A stretch of DNA of 64,000 nt from Okapia johnstoni (lineage: Eukaryota; Chordata; Mammalia; Artiodactyla; Giraffidae). The stretch's first letter is position 1, and each line of letters begins with the position of its first letter. The position numbers were made by a program, and so were the translations under genes. Under the pieces are notes generated by a model, which saw only the letters and a list, made by a program, of their open reading frames with translations, ran no database searches and had not been told where the DNA came from. The DNA lies in assembly GCA_024291935.2 (NCBI GenBank), contig JAGTYA010000026.1, forward strand, positions 6,986,001 through 7,050,000, written 5' to 3'. Positions 34,691-46,700 of this stretch are shown in pieces.

Positions 34691-35084
34691 CGCAGATTCT
34701 TTGAGAAATTGACCAAGAGGAGACAGGTAGCAGCCTTCCCAAGACACAGAGCAAACAAGTACAGCTCCAATGGCCTGTCCACTAGCTTAGACCTCAACTT
34801 TTGAAAAACACAAGGTTTGGGAGGGATTGGTTGAAGCTGGAACCCACTGACCAGTACTGGTCCATGGTAGTGTCCGCTGTGATTTTTGCAGAAAGCAAAA
34901 TACATTCCACTTTGATTGGCCTTTATCAGAGATCCAGCTTTTCCTGCATCTTTGATTTGATAAAGTCCTTTTTCTTACGAAACGACGATAATAGCAGATG
35001 GTAGCTATTTTGTTGTCATGTTCTTATTTGGGAAAAGTTGGCTAATTGACAAAAGGCTAACCTTATGTCAACATATCTAAATTT
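34691..35084. other. Unassigned intergenic sequence
   Basis: No gene or repeat recognised. Confidence 0.4.
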
Positions 35085-35357
35085 TCTGGCTTCACTGGGT
35101 CTTTGTTGCTGTGCTCAGGCTTTCTCTAGTTGTGGCAAGCAGGGGCCACTCTCTAGTTGCAGAGCTTGGGCTTCTCTTGTTGCTGGGCACAAGCTCTAGG
35201 GCTCTCGGGCTTCAGTTGTTGCAGCATGGGGGCTCAGTAGTGTGGCACACAGGATTATTTGCCCCACAGCATGTGGGATCTTCCTGGGCCAGGGGTTGAA
35301 TTGGTGTCCCCTGCATTCCAAGGCAGAATCTTAACCACTAGACCACCAGGGAAGCCC
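35085..35357 (-). repeat. CHR-type SINE
   Basis: Reverse long form 'ctggcttcactgggtctttg' to 'accaccagggaagccc'. Confidence 0.85.
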
Positions 35358-35377
35358 AACATATCCAATTCTTAAAA

Positions 35378-35513
35378 ATGTTTTTCAGCTTATTGTGTTT
35401 TTGGTGCACCACACAGCTTACAGGAGCTCAGTTCCCTGACCAGAGATCGAACCTGGGTGGGCCATGGCAGTGAAAGCCTGGAATTTAAACCACTAGACCA
35501 CCAGGGAACTCCC
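35378..35513 (-). repeat. CHR-type SINE
   Basis: Reverse short form ending 'accaccagggaactccc'. Confidence 0.8.
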
Positions 35514-35835
35514 TAAACATGTTTTATTATGGATAATTTCAAACATGCAAAAAACTAATATGAATAATTCAAAGAATCCCTGGGTTAGGCAGCTTCAAAA
35601 TTACCAACTGCTTGCCACTTTTGTCTCTCAATTCCCCAATAACATGTGCCCTGGGTTATTCTAAAACAAATCACAGACATCAAATAATTCATATGTAAAA
35701 AATAAAAAGATCTTTTAATATAACCAGATGAGCATTTTCACACTATAAAAAATAATGTACTTTTTAAATATTAGTCTTCAGATATACAGTTTATCTCTCT
35801 TTTTTGCAGTTTGTTAGTTCAACTAGACACTGTAC
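35514..35835. other. Unassigned AT-rich sequence
   Basis: AT-rich with old LINE character ('tttattatggataatttcaa', 'aaaatattagtcttcagata'), too short to assign. Confidence 0.4.
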
Positions 35836-37660
35836 AGGAGGCATTGATCCAAGACCATCCCCAAGAAAAAGGCAAAATGGTTGTCTGAGGAAGCCTTACA
35901 AATAGCTGTGAAAAGAGGAGAAGCGAAAGGCAAAGAAGAAAAGGAAAGATATACCCATCTGAATGCAGCGTTCCAAAGAATAGCAAGGAGAGATAAGAAA
36001 GCCTTCCTCAGTGATCAATGCAAAGAAATAGAGGAAAACAATAGAATGGGAAAGACTAGAGATCTCTTCAAGAAAATTAGAGATACCAAGGGAACATTTC
36101 ATGCAAAGATGAGCTCAATAAAGGACAGAAATGGTAGGGGCCTAACAGAAGCAGAAGATATTAAGGAGAAGTGGCAAGAATACACAGAAGAATTATACAA
36201 AAAAGATCTTTATCACTAGATAATCATGATGGTGTGATCACCAACCTAGAGCCAGACATCCTGGAATGTGAAGGTAAGTGGGCCTTAGGAAGCATCACTA
36301 TGAACAAAGCTAGTGGAGGTGATGGAATTCCAGTTGAGCTATTTCAAATCCTAAAAGATGATGCTGTGAAAGTGCTGCACTCAATATGCCAGCAAATTTG
36401 GAAAACTCAGCAGTGGCCACAGGACTGGAAAAGGTCAGTTTTCATTCCAGTCCCTAAGAAAGGCAATGCCAAAGAATGTTCACACTACCACATAATTGTA
36501 CTTATCTCACATGCTAGCAAAGTAATTGTTGGATCATCGAAAAAGCAACAGAGTTCCAGAAAAACATCTATTTCTGCTTTATTGACAATGCCAAACCCTT
36601 TGTGTGGATCACACACAGAAACTGTGGAAAATCCTTAAAGAGATGGGAATACTAGACCACCTGACCTGCCTCCTGAGAAATCTGTATGCAGGTCAAGAAT
36701 CAACAGTTAGAACTGGACATGGAACAACAGACTGGTTCCAAATCGGGAAAGGAGTACGTCAAGGCTATATATTGTCACCCTGCTTATTTAACTTATATGC
36801 AGAGTACATCATGCAAAATGTCAGGCTGGATGAAGCACAAGCTGGAATCAAGATTGCCGGGAGAAATATCAATAACCTCAGACATGCAGATGACACCACA
36901 CTTATGGCAGAAAGTGAAGAACTAAAAACCCTCTTAATGAAAGTGAAAGAGGAAAGTGAAAAAGTTGGCTTAAAATTCAACATTCAGAAAACGAAGATCA
37001 TAGCATCTGGTCCCATCACTTCATGACAAATAGATGGGGAAACAATGGAAACAGTGACAGACTTTATTTTTTTAGGCTCCAAAATCACTGCAAATAGTGA
37101 TTGCAGCCATGAAATTAAGAGACACTTGCTCCTTGGAAGAAAAGTTATGAACAACCTAGACAGCATATTAAAAAGCAGAGACATTACTTTACCAACAAAG
37201 GTCCATCTAGTCAAAGCTATGGTTTTTCCAGTAGTCATGTATGGATGTGAGAGTTGGACTGTAAAGAAAGCTGAGCACCGAAGAACTGATGCTTTTGAAC
37301 TGTGGTGTTGAAGACTCTTGAGATTCCCTTGGACTGCAAGGAGATCCAACCAGTCCATCCTAAAGGAGATTAGTCCTGGGTGTTCATTGGAAGGACTGAT
37401 GTTGAAGCTGAAACTCCAATACTTTGGCCACCTCATGCGAAGAGTTGACGCAATGGAAAAGACCCCAATGCTGGGAAGGATTGGGGGCAGGAGGAGAAGG
37501 GGACGACAGAGGATGAGATGGCTGGATGGCATCACCGACTCGATGGACATGAGTTTGGGTAAACTCCGGGAGTTGGTGATGGACAGGGAGGCCTGGTGTG
37601 CTGCGGTTCATGGGGTTGCAAAGAGTCGGACACGACTGAGCGACTGAACTCAATTGAACT
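35836..37660 (+). repeat. BovB LINE, largest copy (about 1.8 kb)
   Basis: Most complete BovB here, 5'-truncated (full elements are roughly 3.2 kb). In order it encodes the linker before the RT ('KKAFLSDQCKEIEENN', from 35881), early RT ('GDGIPVELFQILKDD') and the RT core ('GVRQGYILSPCLFNLYAEYI'). The catalytic motif reads HADD instead of YADD (about 36886-36900). The C-terminal domain and the BovA-like tail '[11 protein letters not shown]' follow. At least three frame breaks occur: a stop near 36219, a deletion around 36540-36600, and stops at 37026 and 37311. It is inactive. Confidence 0.92.
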
Positions 37661-38586
37661 GAGTTCAGTTAAGATCTTAACAGAGTCCAAACATTTCCTT
37701 TGATTATGTCTCTTAAGACTCTCATATTCTATAGGTGTCCCTTCCCCACTTTTTTTTTTTCCCTTGTAATTTATTTGCTGAGGGATCTAGGTTGTTGGCC
37801 CTTGGAATTTTCCACATTATAGATTTTGCTGATTATACCCCTGTGGTATGGTGAGACATGTTCTTCTGTCTCTTCTGCAGTTTTTGTAAAGAGGGGATTA
37901 GATCTTGATCCAGTTTGGGTTCCTTTTTTTTTTTAAACAGGAATATTTCATTGATATTGGTAGCAATATTGGTGTTGAAAACATCCAATTTGAAAATAAA
38001 ATTATTGACCGTGTAAGCCCAAAAACTGGGAGCCACAGTGTTTGGAAAGGAATTGTGTCCTTCCATCCCTCTTTGATTCAAGGCCTCACACCACCCCTGC
38101 CCCTGTCTAGCCAGAGCCCCAGAAAACCCCTTTGTCCACCCTGCAGCACTGCATGTGCTGAGTCGTTCTTGGCACCCAGCTCACTGCTGATGCTGCAACG
38201 CTCTGTGAACAAGGCCTTTAGCTCGAAACGCTGCTATTGACAGCATCCCCATCTGAAGGCCTATGTGAGAAACTTCTTAAATATTAACTACCCGCAAAAA
38301 GTTTGCTTTCCCTGAGGAACTGGGAAACTCTTCATAGACAAGATAAATCATGTAATAAATACTGTTCCCTTTTCCTCTAGCTCTCAGGAAGCTCAAAGCC
38401 ATAACTGAGGGACAAATTTGGCAATGATAAAGGACTCTATGGCCTTTACCCTGGTTTTTTAAACCTGCCTGAACTTTCTCTGCCTGATTTTTCAATCTAG
38501 CTACCTACCTATCTCAGGCTCACTGTATACTTAAAAGCTGACTCCAATCCTTTTGTGTAAAAAGTAGGTATAAAGAGAAAAAATTA
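37661..38586. other. Unassigned intergenic sequence
   Basis: AT-rich then mixed. An A/T-rich LINE-like piece lies at about 37680-37920. No gene is recognised. Confidence 0.4.
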
Positions 38587-38778
38587 AATATTTGTTTGGC
38601 TGTGCTGGGTCTTAGTTGTGACACTCAGGATCGACGAACCTTATTGTGGCATGTGGGGTCTTTAGTTGCGGCATGTGGGATCTAGTTCCCTGACCAGGGA
38701 TCGAACCCAGGCCTCCTGCATTGTGCAGTATGCAGAATGGGAGTGCAGAATCTTAGCCACTGGATCACCAGGGAAGTC
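38587..38778 (-). repeat. CHR-type SINE
   Basis: 'tggctgtgctgggtcttagt' to 'ggatcaccagggaagtccc'. Confidence 0.85.
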
Positions 38779-38864
38779 CCCAAGACAAATTTAAAAATAT
38801 AGTATCAGAACAGGATTTGGTTTTCCCAACTTCTAGCTTCATTCTTTTTATGATTCTAGAACAG

Positions 38865-39180
38865 AACTTCATTCATTCATTCAACAAATACCCTCTGTGC
38901 AAGGCACAACTAATGGAAATAAGGCAGATAAAAGGCAAGGTTTCTACCTTCATGGAGCTTATTTTCTAGCAGAGGAGTGAGGCAACAATCCCAGCGAGTA
39001 GCAGCAGTGTACGTGTTCTGAAAAAGGTAAAGTGATGGGATAAAGGGAACCAGAGGAGGGAACCAATTTTAGATAGGGTAGACCAGGAACTGACATCTGA
39101 GCAGCAAGTCAAAGGATGAGAATGAACTGGCCTTGAGCAGAGAGAGAGGAATTTCAGCCATAAGGAAGAACAAGGGGGGA
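38865..39180 (-). repeat. Ancient L2-like fragment
   Basis: 'cattcattcaacaaatacc', 'catggagcttattttctagc' and 'gacatctgagcagcaagtca' are in the order of a common mammalian-wide LINE 3' region. Family assignment is from memory and strand is tentative. Confidence 0.4.
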
Positions 39181-39289
39181 CAGAGGAAGTCAGGCTCGCA
39201 GAGACGTAGCTCTGGGAGATAGGCTGTTCCCCAGTGGGGAGAGGGGGTTCCTTCCCCTCACCCCTGGGAAAGTCTCCCAGCATGGCCAT

Positions 39290-39540
39290 CTGAAGCTCCA
39301 GTACTTTGGCCACCTGATGCGAAGAGCGGACTCATTGGAAAAGACCCTGACCCTGATGCTGGGAAAAACTGAAGGCAGGAGGAGAAGGGGACGATAGAGG
39401 ATGAGATGGTTGAATGGCACCATGGACTCAATGCATATGAATTTGAGCAAACTCCAGGAGATGGTGAAGGACAGGGAAGCCTGGCATACTGCAGTCCGTG
39501 GGGTCACAAAGAGTCAGACATGACTGAGCAACTGAACAAC
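39290..39540 (+). repeat. BovB LINE 3' end
   Basis: 'tgaagctccagtactttggc' to 'catgactgagcaactgaaca'. Confidence 0.88.
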
Positions 39541-40359
39541 GACATGGCCATCTGCCCTTGGCCAATGAGTGCGAAATATGCTCCCTGCTCCTAGATTCCA
39601 CCCACCACCTGTGTGAAAACACACGCTCACCTCCTTGTTTGTGGGTGGAGGCCCCAGGCCTTTGGACCTGTGGGCTTCGCCTCAGACGGGCAGCCCCTAC
39701 AACCCTGGCTTCCTGTACCACGTTTGTCAGGATACCTGCTCTAGGGTCTGTGCTTCAAGGCAAGACCTGGTTTCCCCTGGACAGCCTACTCCAGAGTGCA
39801 GGACTGGGAGCTGTGGGGATTTCTCAAAGCTCAGGATTCAGCTTTCACCGGGCGTTGGTGCATCACTGAACACCTTGGTCAAGTCCAAACCAGAAGAGGC
39901 TCTGCCTTCTCCCGGTTAAGGAAGTGGAGGTCTGGTGGGTGCTGATGAAGGGGGAGGCAGGGGGCTACTAGAGCAAAGCAGAGGGGCTTAACTCAGAGGG
40001 CAGAGCTAGGAGGGCTTCCAGGGGGTAGCGATCCACACACTCAGAAGAATCCTGGAACATCAACCACAAGGCTCGGGTTTTATCAGGGCTAAATTAATCC
40101 TCATTATCTAAACCAGTGCTCAGCCTCTGCCACATAGTTGGTGCTTGGTAAATATCTGTGGCGTGAATGAATGAGCGGGAGTTGTTAAGATCTTTCTTAG
40201 CAGTAATAGCTAGTGAGCTCCTTATTACTGGGAGGAACCCGCAGGGCCTGTTGGATGGCCACTGGACTGGGGTCCCGCCTTAGAGAGTAGTGAGGATCCA
40301 GGAGAGGCTTCCATCCCAGGGCGGTGTGAGGTTAACTTTGAATAACCTGGGGTGGGGAA
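39541..40359. other. Unassigned intergenic sequence
   Basis: No gene recognised. A short L2-end-like 'gtgcttggtaaatatctgtg' lies at about 40140. Open frames 39558-39919 overlap in two frames and look like chance. Confidence 0.4.
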
Positions 40360-40610
40360 GCCGCCAGCCTCGTTCACGCCGTCGTGCCTTCCGGGCCCCC
40401 AGACCTGAGAAGCGCCCGCCCCTGCGCCTCCCCCGCGCGGAGCTCAGGCTGAAGACCCGCGTCCGGAGGGCGGCGTAGCTGACGCAGCTGCGGGCGTGCT
40501 CACCGACTCGGTTCCGGGAGGCGAGGCGGGGCGGCACGCGCGTCACTGCAGCGGAGTGAGCTCAGCCCGCGGCCGCCACCCGAGCCCCGGGGGGGGGGGG
40601 GGGGGGCGGA
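40360..40610. promoter_or_regulatory. Orphan CpG-rich segment (candidate promoter)
   Basis: About 250 bp dense in CpG (for example 'gtccggagggcggcgtag', 'gaggcggggcggcacgcgcg', 'cgcggccgccacc') in an otherwise CpG-poor region. GC boxes (GGGCGGCG, GGGGCGGCA) are present and no TATA is seen. No gene is known to me at this point between NEAT1 and MALAT1. It could start an unannotated lncRNA or act as an enhancer. Confidence 0.5.
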
Positions 40611-40850
40611 GAAGGGGTGGAGCGGGAAGGAGGTGGGGAGGAGAGGAGAGGGGAGGAGGGGAGAGAGGAGGAGGGGAGAAGGAGAGGAGGGGGAAGCGGA
40701 GGGGGAGGAGGAGAGAAGGGGGAGGAGGGAGAGAGAAGGGGGAGGGGGAGGAGGGGGAGAGAAGGGGGGAGGAAGGGGAGAGAAGGGGGGAGGGGAGTGG
40801 GGGGGGAGGGGGGGAGGGGAGAGGGGAGAAGGGAGAGCGGGCACCAGCCT
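40589..40850. repeat. G18 run and GGA-rich purine tract
   Basis: Eighteen consecutive G (40589-40606), then a GGGGA/GGA-rich tract with an uninterrupted 100-nt purine run (40698-40797). Low complexity, so every open frame through it (including a 267-codon Pro/Ser-rich one on the minus strand) is an artefact of composition. G-quadruplex and triplex-forming potential is evident. Confidence 0.85.
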
Positions 40851-41467
40851 GGTACGCAGAACCGGATATCCCCCCCAACCTGGGGCAGGCAGAGCCCCGG
40901 AGCACCACACCCCTCCTTCCTTCCAACGCTGTCCCCGCTCCACCCCGCCCTGAGTCCCTTGACACCCGATTCCCATAGAGGCCGAGTGACCTGCCCATCC
41001 ACCCTCAGCCCTGTGCGGTTCCCCAGACCTAAAGCCTTTTCGCTGCAAGTGACAGGCCCCTTGCGCGCGCTTGGGTCCCCCGTCTGAGGGAGGTCTGAAA
41101 GTGAGGCTGAGAGTGGAGCTGGTGGTGAGGCTCCCAGAGAAGGCATTCCAGGAGGGGTGCTGCTCTGTAGCTGGGTATGGGGCTGGCTCCAGCGTTCACC
41201 AAGGGGAGAAGAGGGGTTTGGGGAGAGGGCAGTGCGGGTGCAAAGGCAGCGGATCGTTTCCCAATCTGTAAGGCCAAGGCAGAGACCCTGGGAAGAGAAG
41301 AAGTGGGCCTGGGCTCCTTCCACTCCCTCCACCCAACCTCGGGATCTCTGGGCGGGGAGAGACACACAGTCCGCAGATTAGCCAGGCCCCGACCCCTCCA
41401 GCCCCTCCATCAGTGGCTCCTCCCCCGTGTCTGTCCCAGTAAACATCCACTGTAGGGCTTCTAGGAG
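40851..41467. other. Unassigned GC-rich sequence
   Basis: Follows the purine tract. Possibly the flank of the CpG-rich segment. No gene is recognised. Confidence 0.4.
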
Positions 41468-41683
41468 TCCCTGGTGGTGGTGGCGCTAAGTCGTGTCCAA
41501 CTCTTTGCGACCCCTTGGACTGTAGCCCTCCAGGCTCCTCTGTCCTTGGGATTTCCCAGGCAAGAATACTGGAGTGGGTTGCCAGGGGATCTTCTCCAGG
41601 AGATCTTTCCCAGGGATGGAACCCACAGACCCACATCTCCCCCATTGCAGGCGGGTTCTTTTCCTCTGAGCCTCCGGAAAATC
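41468..41683 (-). repeat. Bov-tA SINE
   Basis: 'ggtggtggtggcgctaagtc' (BovA tail) to 'tcttttcctctgagcctccg', reverse. Confidence 0.85.
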
Positions 41684-44600
41684 TATTGTTGTCATCTCTA
41701 AACTGCCTGCATGCAAGCTGGGGCTGAGACAGGCACCAGCGGGGCAGGCCCCCTCTGAACTGCGTGGTCCCCTCGGCTCCGTTCCCTGGTCTGCCACTTG
41801 CAGGTGGGCCCATGTCTGGGGCCAGGCCTGTGTCTGAGTTGGCTGGGAAGGAGGGGCATATGGAGAGGGAACTCCTGGGTCCTGGTGGGCCTGGGCCTTT
41901 GAGAACCGCTTTTCCTATCGGCTTGGCCCTTCTTGGTGTCTGCACAGTGTCAGGAGGGTACTGTGGTCCTTGATCCAAAGGTGCAGTAACGAGATTGGGG
42001 CAGGAGCGCAGGGGCCAAAGGGTTCTCGAAGGACCCTGTAGCTAGGCCTCGTTCGGGGAGTCTGGGAAGGTGCCAGGGTGAGGCAGGGCTGCCCTCTGTC
42101 AGCCTGAAGTCCCCTGCTTCCTCACTTGAGCCTCACCTGCTGAGTCGGCCTCCTCCACATCCCCCTTCCCAGCACCCACAAGCGGCCTCCTCCCCAGGCC
42201 AGGGCCTCTCCCTTGTACTGCATACCTCCTCCCCAGAGCCCCAGGTCATCTGCCTTCAGGAAACTTGATGAACCAGTCTTTGGTCCTGTCCCACCCCAGC
42301 CTTCTTGAGTAAACCCTGGCTTCTCTGGGTTTATTCTCCTTGTGTTCCTGGCTCACCACCCAGTTGCCCCCTGTCCCAGTCCTGGTGAACTCTAGTTTGT
42401 CCTTGAGTCTCAGCTCAGCCCTGTAGCCTCCTTGAAGACATGAGTATGAGAGTCCTGCTGCAGGGCTCCCTGACCTTAGGCAGAGGGCTGACTCATTCCT
42501 GCTCTCTCAAGACAGGAGCACCAGTGGCCCCAGAACCAGAGTGGCCTAGAGTGCTGCCACGAAGTGTGGACAGTTCACTCTCCCCCCAGCGCGGACCAAC
42601 AGCTCTGCGAAGACTTGGGATCCACAGGGATTCGCAGCTACACTCTGCAGTTAAGGAAAAAATTCAAAATTTGAAAAGGCAAAAGGATGACTGTCAGCTT
42701 CAACTCGGTGTTAAGTAGACTGCTAAGCTGTGAATAACTCTAGCAGGTAGAGATGACCCCCAGGGTGACAGTGACCCCTGTAGGTCATTAGCCAGTTTGT
42801 GTGTAACCCAGCAGTCTTACTCCAGCACTTTTTCTTTTGGTGTCTCTCAATACTTCGTCTCTCCAATTCTCTTTGAACTAGCTCTTCCACCATATGGGTA
42901 CCTTCCTTAAGGCGTTAAGTAATCTTTGACACATACCCTATATTGAGAGTCATGCTTTTAACTTTGAAAATTATGTACTGTGACTCTTCCAGAAACTGTC
43001 TCACCAAGATGTCCAGCTGGACTCAGCTGCCAGGGCCAATTAAACTGTTGAAGTGTCTCATGGGCTCAGCTGAAACGATGCCTCTCCCGCCTCAGGCTTC
43101 CTGATTCCATCCTGTGATGTATTTGTATTATTATTTATTTAGAAATACCCACCACTTTATTGTTACAAAATTCTTATTCTTTTTAAGTGCTAACATGGCA
43201 ACACAAACCATAAAATACCTAGGAATTCATTTAAGAAATATATGACATTTCATGTAGAAGGTTATTAAAGATGTTGTTTTCTAACAAATTGAAACAAAGC
43301 GTTGTAATATTGATAATTTTATAAATGATGAAATGTATGAAGCAAAAAGCAAAAGTACACACACGCCCCCTACCCAAGGCAACCACATTGTTTTTCCCCA
43401 GGTTTCTTCTCTACCTTCCTAAGCATATTTCTAGAACTTGCTTTTGGGAGTTGAGTCAGTCTCCTTCCAGGGAGTTGAAGACATCTATAAATAGTTGTGA
43501 TGCGCGTGGGCCTGCCAACGCTGTAACTGAGGCACCCAGCGCACTGGGAACCTGCGTCAGGGAGACAGTCATGGTCACGAGCTTGGAAGAGGCTTCCAAG
43601 AGTGGGTGGTGCTTTAATTAGGCCAGGAAGGATGAGCTGGTGGATAAGTTGGGCAGGACACTGCAGGCAGGGAACTTGGTTTGGAGGTGGGAAAATCATA
43701 TCTAAATAGCAGAACCAAGGCCCATGGAGGCTAGGGGGAGCGGGGGGCGGGGAGCCATGGTCAGAACCACCAGACTGTGGCTCAAGTTCTAGCCCCAAGG
43801 AACCAGCAAGGTCCAGTTTGTGAATCTTGGTGCTCCTCAGAGCGGGGGCCACGGAGGAGCCCCTGTTTGCTGCACACAGGGGAAGTCTGAACCCTGAAAG
43901 GGCTTCCCAGTGTGCTGGCGCTGGAGACAGGCGGCCACAGAGATGAGTGGGAGCTAGTAGGCAAGGCAGACTGGCCTCCCCTGCCTCTCCCATCTCGCCA
44001 GTTGGCCGTGGATGTATCTGTTCCGAGTCACAAGTCCCAGTTCTGACCCCGAGAGTCCCCTGGGGGAGCGCACACTGCCCTCTGAGGAGTGGGTGGCTGT
44101 GGCACAGCTGGCAGCCTGGGCAGGGGACATCGAGGCCGAGCCTTCACTCCCTCAGCCTCTCCACAGCCTTGGGAAACACAGGCCAAGAGACAGCTCAGTG
44201 AGGAAGGAGAAGAAGCCAGTCTAGAGTTCACCTTTCCTGCCCCACAGCAGGTCAGGTCTAGGACTGGTCTTTTTCCTCCCGTCAAGAGACAGGCCCTCAT
44301 CCCGTTATTACTTGCCTGACGTCGCACATCTAAGGCATGTCAGCACTAGTGCACTAGGCCCCTGTCAAAGTCTCCCAGGCCTTCTTCAGTTTCACCTGAA
44401 ACTTCCACACCAGCTTAAGAGGCGCTAAGCAAAAAAGGGTATTTATTGTATTACGATATTGAAAAATACAGAGGTGGTCTCCGTCTGGGGCAGAGCTGGC
44501 CCCAGCGCTCTCCAAGGCTCCCCACTGCGAGGCCCTGCTATCCTCCAGGCGACTTCCTTCTCAGACCAGCCTTCTCACATCACTTAGCTAAAGGGGTTTG

Positions 44601-44786
44601 TGTTGTACAGAGGGAACAGGAAATGCTTGTTAAACTGGCTGAACAAGGATTAAAAGATTGACAGTTCACTGTGATTTTCCTCCTGCTGTGGAATGCTACA
44701 CCTGGAAGGACGCTAAAGGAGGTATTTCAAAGTTATCCAAATACTGGATTCATCAGACCCCAGGAGAGTGAAGGGAGAAGCTGATG
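41684..44786. other. Unassigned intergenic sequence
   Basis: 3.1 kb without a recognised gene. A small L1 ORF2-like trace ('ataaaatacctaggaattca') lies at about 43190-43260. The 207-codon minus-strand frame (43370-43993) has no recognisable domain. Confidence 0.4.
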
Positions 44787-45062
44787 TCAGACTTCTTTGG
44801 TGGTCGAGGGGTTAAGAATCTGCTTGCCAATGCAGAGAACACGGGTTTAATCCCTGGTACAGGAAGATTCCCCATGCTTCGGGGCAACTAAGGCTGTGCA
44901 CCACAACTACTGAGCCTGAGCTCAGAGCTCCCGTGCTTGGCAGCAAGAGAAACCACCACCACGAGAAGCTCGACACCGCAACTAGAGAGTAGCCTCTGCT
45001 CACCACAACTGGAGAAAGCCCGTGCGTAGCAACGAGGACCCAGAGCGGTCAATAAATAAATG
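44787..45062 (+). repeat. CHR-type SINE (long form)
   Basis: 'agacttctttggtggtcgag' to 'gagcggtcaataaataaatg'. Confidence 0.85.
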
Positions 45063-45446
45063 AAAGGCTGGTGTCAAGGTCAAAGCAAAACAGTCAGCCC
45101 AGGCCAGAAGAAAGGCAGAGGGGCATCAGGGGACAAGGAGAGAGGCCCCAGAAGCCTAGGTGTTGAAGTTCAGTGTGAATTTAGGAGATGAAGGCTAAAG
45201 TGGGAGGAAACAGCAAGCAGGCTCTCTGCCCAGCTCAGCCCTCAGCCCTCACTAGAGATGGGGACTGAGTGACCTTGACTCGTTTTCCAAGCTCTGTACC
45301 TGGAGGGCTGGCAGCACACAGACCCAATGTGTGGTTAACAGGGGGCTTTTCTGCAGCTTGCTCTTGTTCATTTGCCTCGGGTTTGTATAGTATTTCTGGT
45401 TCTAGAGTGTTCATTTTCCTGCTGAGCCCTGCTGAAACATAAATGT
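45063..45446. other. Unassigned intergenic sequence
   Basis: No gene or repeat recognised. Confidence 0.4.
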
Positions 45447-45652
45447 AGGGACCCTGGTGGTCCAGTGGTTAACACTCTGTGCTCCCAATGCAGGGGGCCT
45501 GGATTTAATGCCTGGTCAGGGAACTAGATCTCACATGCCGCAATTAAGAGTTCCCATGCCACAACAAAAAGACGAAGATCAAAGATCCCGAGTGACAAAA
45601 CTAAGACCTGGTGCGGCCAAATAAATAAATAAAATAAATATTTTAAAAAGAG
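45447..45652 (+). repeat. CHR-type SINE
   Basis: 'agggaccctggtggtccagt' to 'gcggccaaataaataaataa'. Confidence 0.85.
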
Positions 45653-45654
45653 AA

Positions 45655-46160
45655 ATTTCTATTGTATCCTGAGGTTCCCTGTGTCTCCTTGCTGTCAATC
45701 CACCCACTACCACCCAGCCAGGCAACCACAGGTCTGCTTTCTGTTACTTTAGATTAGCTGCGACTTTCTAGAATTTCTATAAATAAGATCATATAAAGTA
45801 GGCAAGTCTTTTGTGTCTGGCTTGTTTTTCAATATTTTTGAGATTCATCCATGTTGCTACATGTGTCGGTAGTTTTCTCCTTTTTATTGCTGCGTAATAT
45901 TCCACTGTGTGGACATATGGCAACTTGTTTATATATTCATCTGTGATAGATATTTAGGATGTCCATTTGGGGGTTTTTATGAATAAGACCACTCTGAACA
46001 TTCTTTGTGTGTATAAGTCTTTGTGTGCATATTTTTTTCATTGCTAAGTCATATGGTAATTATATGTTTAAGAAACTGCAAAATGATTCTCCATTGTATT
46101 ATTTTCCCGTCTTACCAGCAGAGCATGAGAATTCTTGTTGCTTCACATTTTTGCCTGTGG
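45655..46160 (-). repeat. L1M-like 3' fragment
   Basis: Reverse ancient L1: 'gagattcatccatgttgcta', 'tttattgctgcgtaatattc', 'gaaactgcaaaatgattctc'. Confidence 0.7.
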
Positions 46161-46164
46161 TTGG

Positions 46165-46250
46165 TATTTCATTTCCCCATCAGGGATTCTACCAGGGCCA
46201 AGGCAGTGAAAGCCAGGAATCCTAACCACTAGGCCACCAAGGAACTCCTA
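46165..46250 (-). repeat. CHR-type SINE fragment
   Basis: 'atttccccatcagggattct' to 'aggccaccaaggaactcc', reverse. Confidence 0.65.
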
Positions 46251-46418
46251 ACTTCTACTGATTCTGTCATTTGTTGCTAGATCCAGCTGAGCCTGAAGAT
46301 GGAGGTTGCCTTTGGTCTTTTGTAAAGGCCTAGTTGCTGCCCTTTTCTGGCAGTGTACTTTTGGAAAGCTAATGATTTCCTCTGTACTTTTTTTTTTTAA
46401 TCAATAAAACTATACCAA

Positions 46419-46700
46419 CAATGAGATGGCTCTTTGTATCAGGTGGCCAAAGTATTGGAGCTTCAGCTCCAGCATCAGTCCTTCAAGTGAATATTCAGGG
46501 TTGATTTCTTTTAGGATTGATTGGTTTGATCTCCTTGCTGTCCAAAGGACTCTCAAGAGCCGACTCATTGGAAAAGACCCTGATGCTGGGAAAGATTGAG
46601 TGTAGGAGGGGAAGCGGGTGACAGAGGATGAGATGGTTGGATGGCATCATCGACTCAATGGACATGAGTTTGAGCAAACTCTGGGAGATAGTGAAGGACA
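46419..46700. repeat. BovB LINE 3' fragment with 5' inversion
   Basis: 46419-46559 is BovB in reverse and 46555-46700 is BovB forward. The reversed piece corresponds to the part of BovB immediately 5' of the forward piece, and the two share the junction bases AAGAG. This is the layout left by twin priming during insertion, rather than two independent copies. The forward part stops at 'gatagtgaaggacag', before the usual tail. Confidence 0.8.

Noticed and set aside
40562..41365. Long open frames on both strands (up to 267 codons) through 40.5-41.4 kb
   Set aside because: They are produced by a GGA/GGGGA low-complexity tract that lacks stop codons on either strand. The products are Pro/Ser- or Gly/Arg-rich with no domain.
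43370..43993. 207-codon minus-strand open frame
   Set aside because: It overlaps open frames on the other strand, has no domain, and has composition typical of chance frames in this region.
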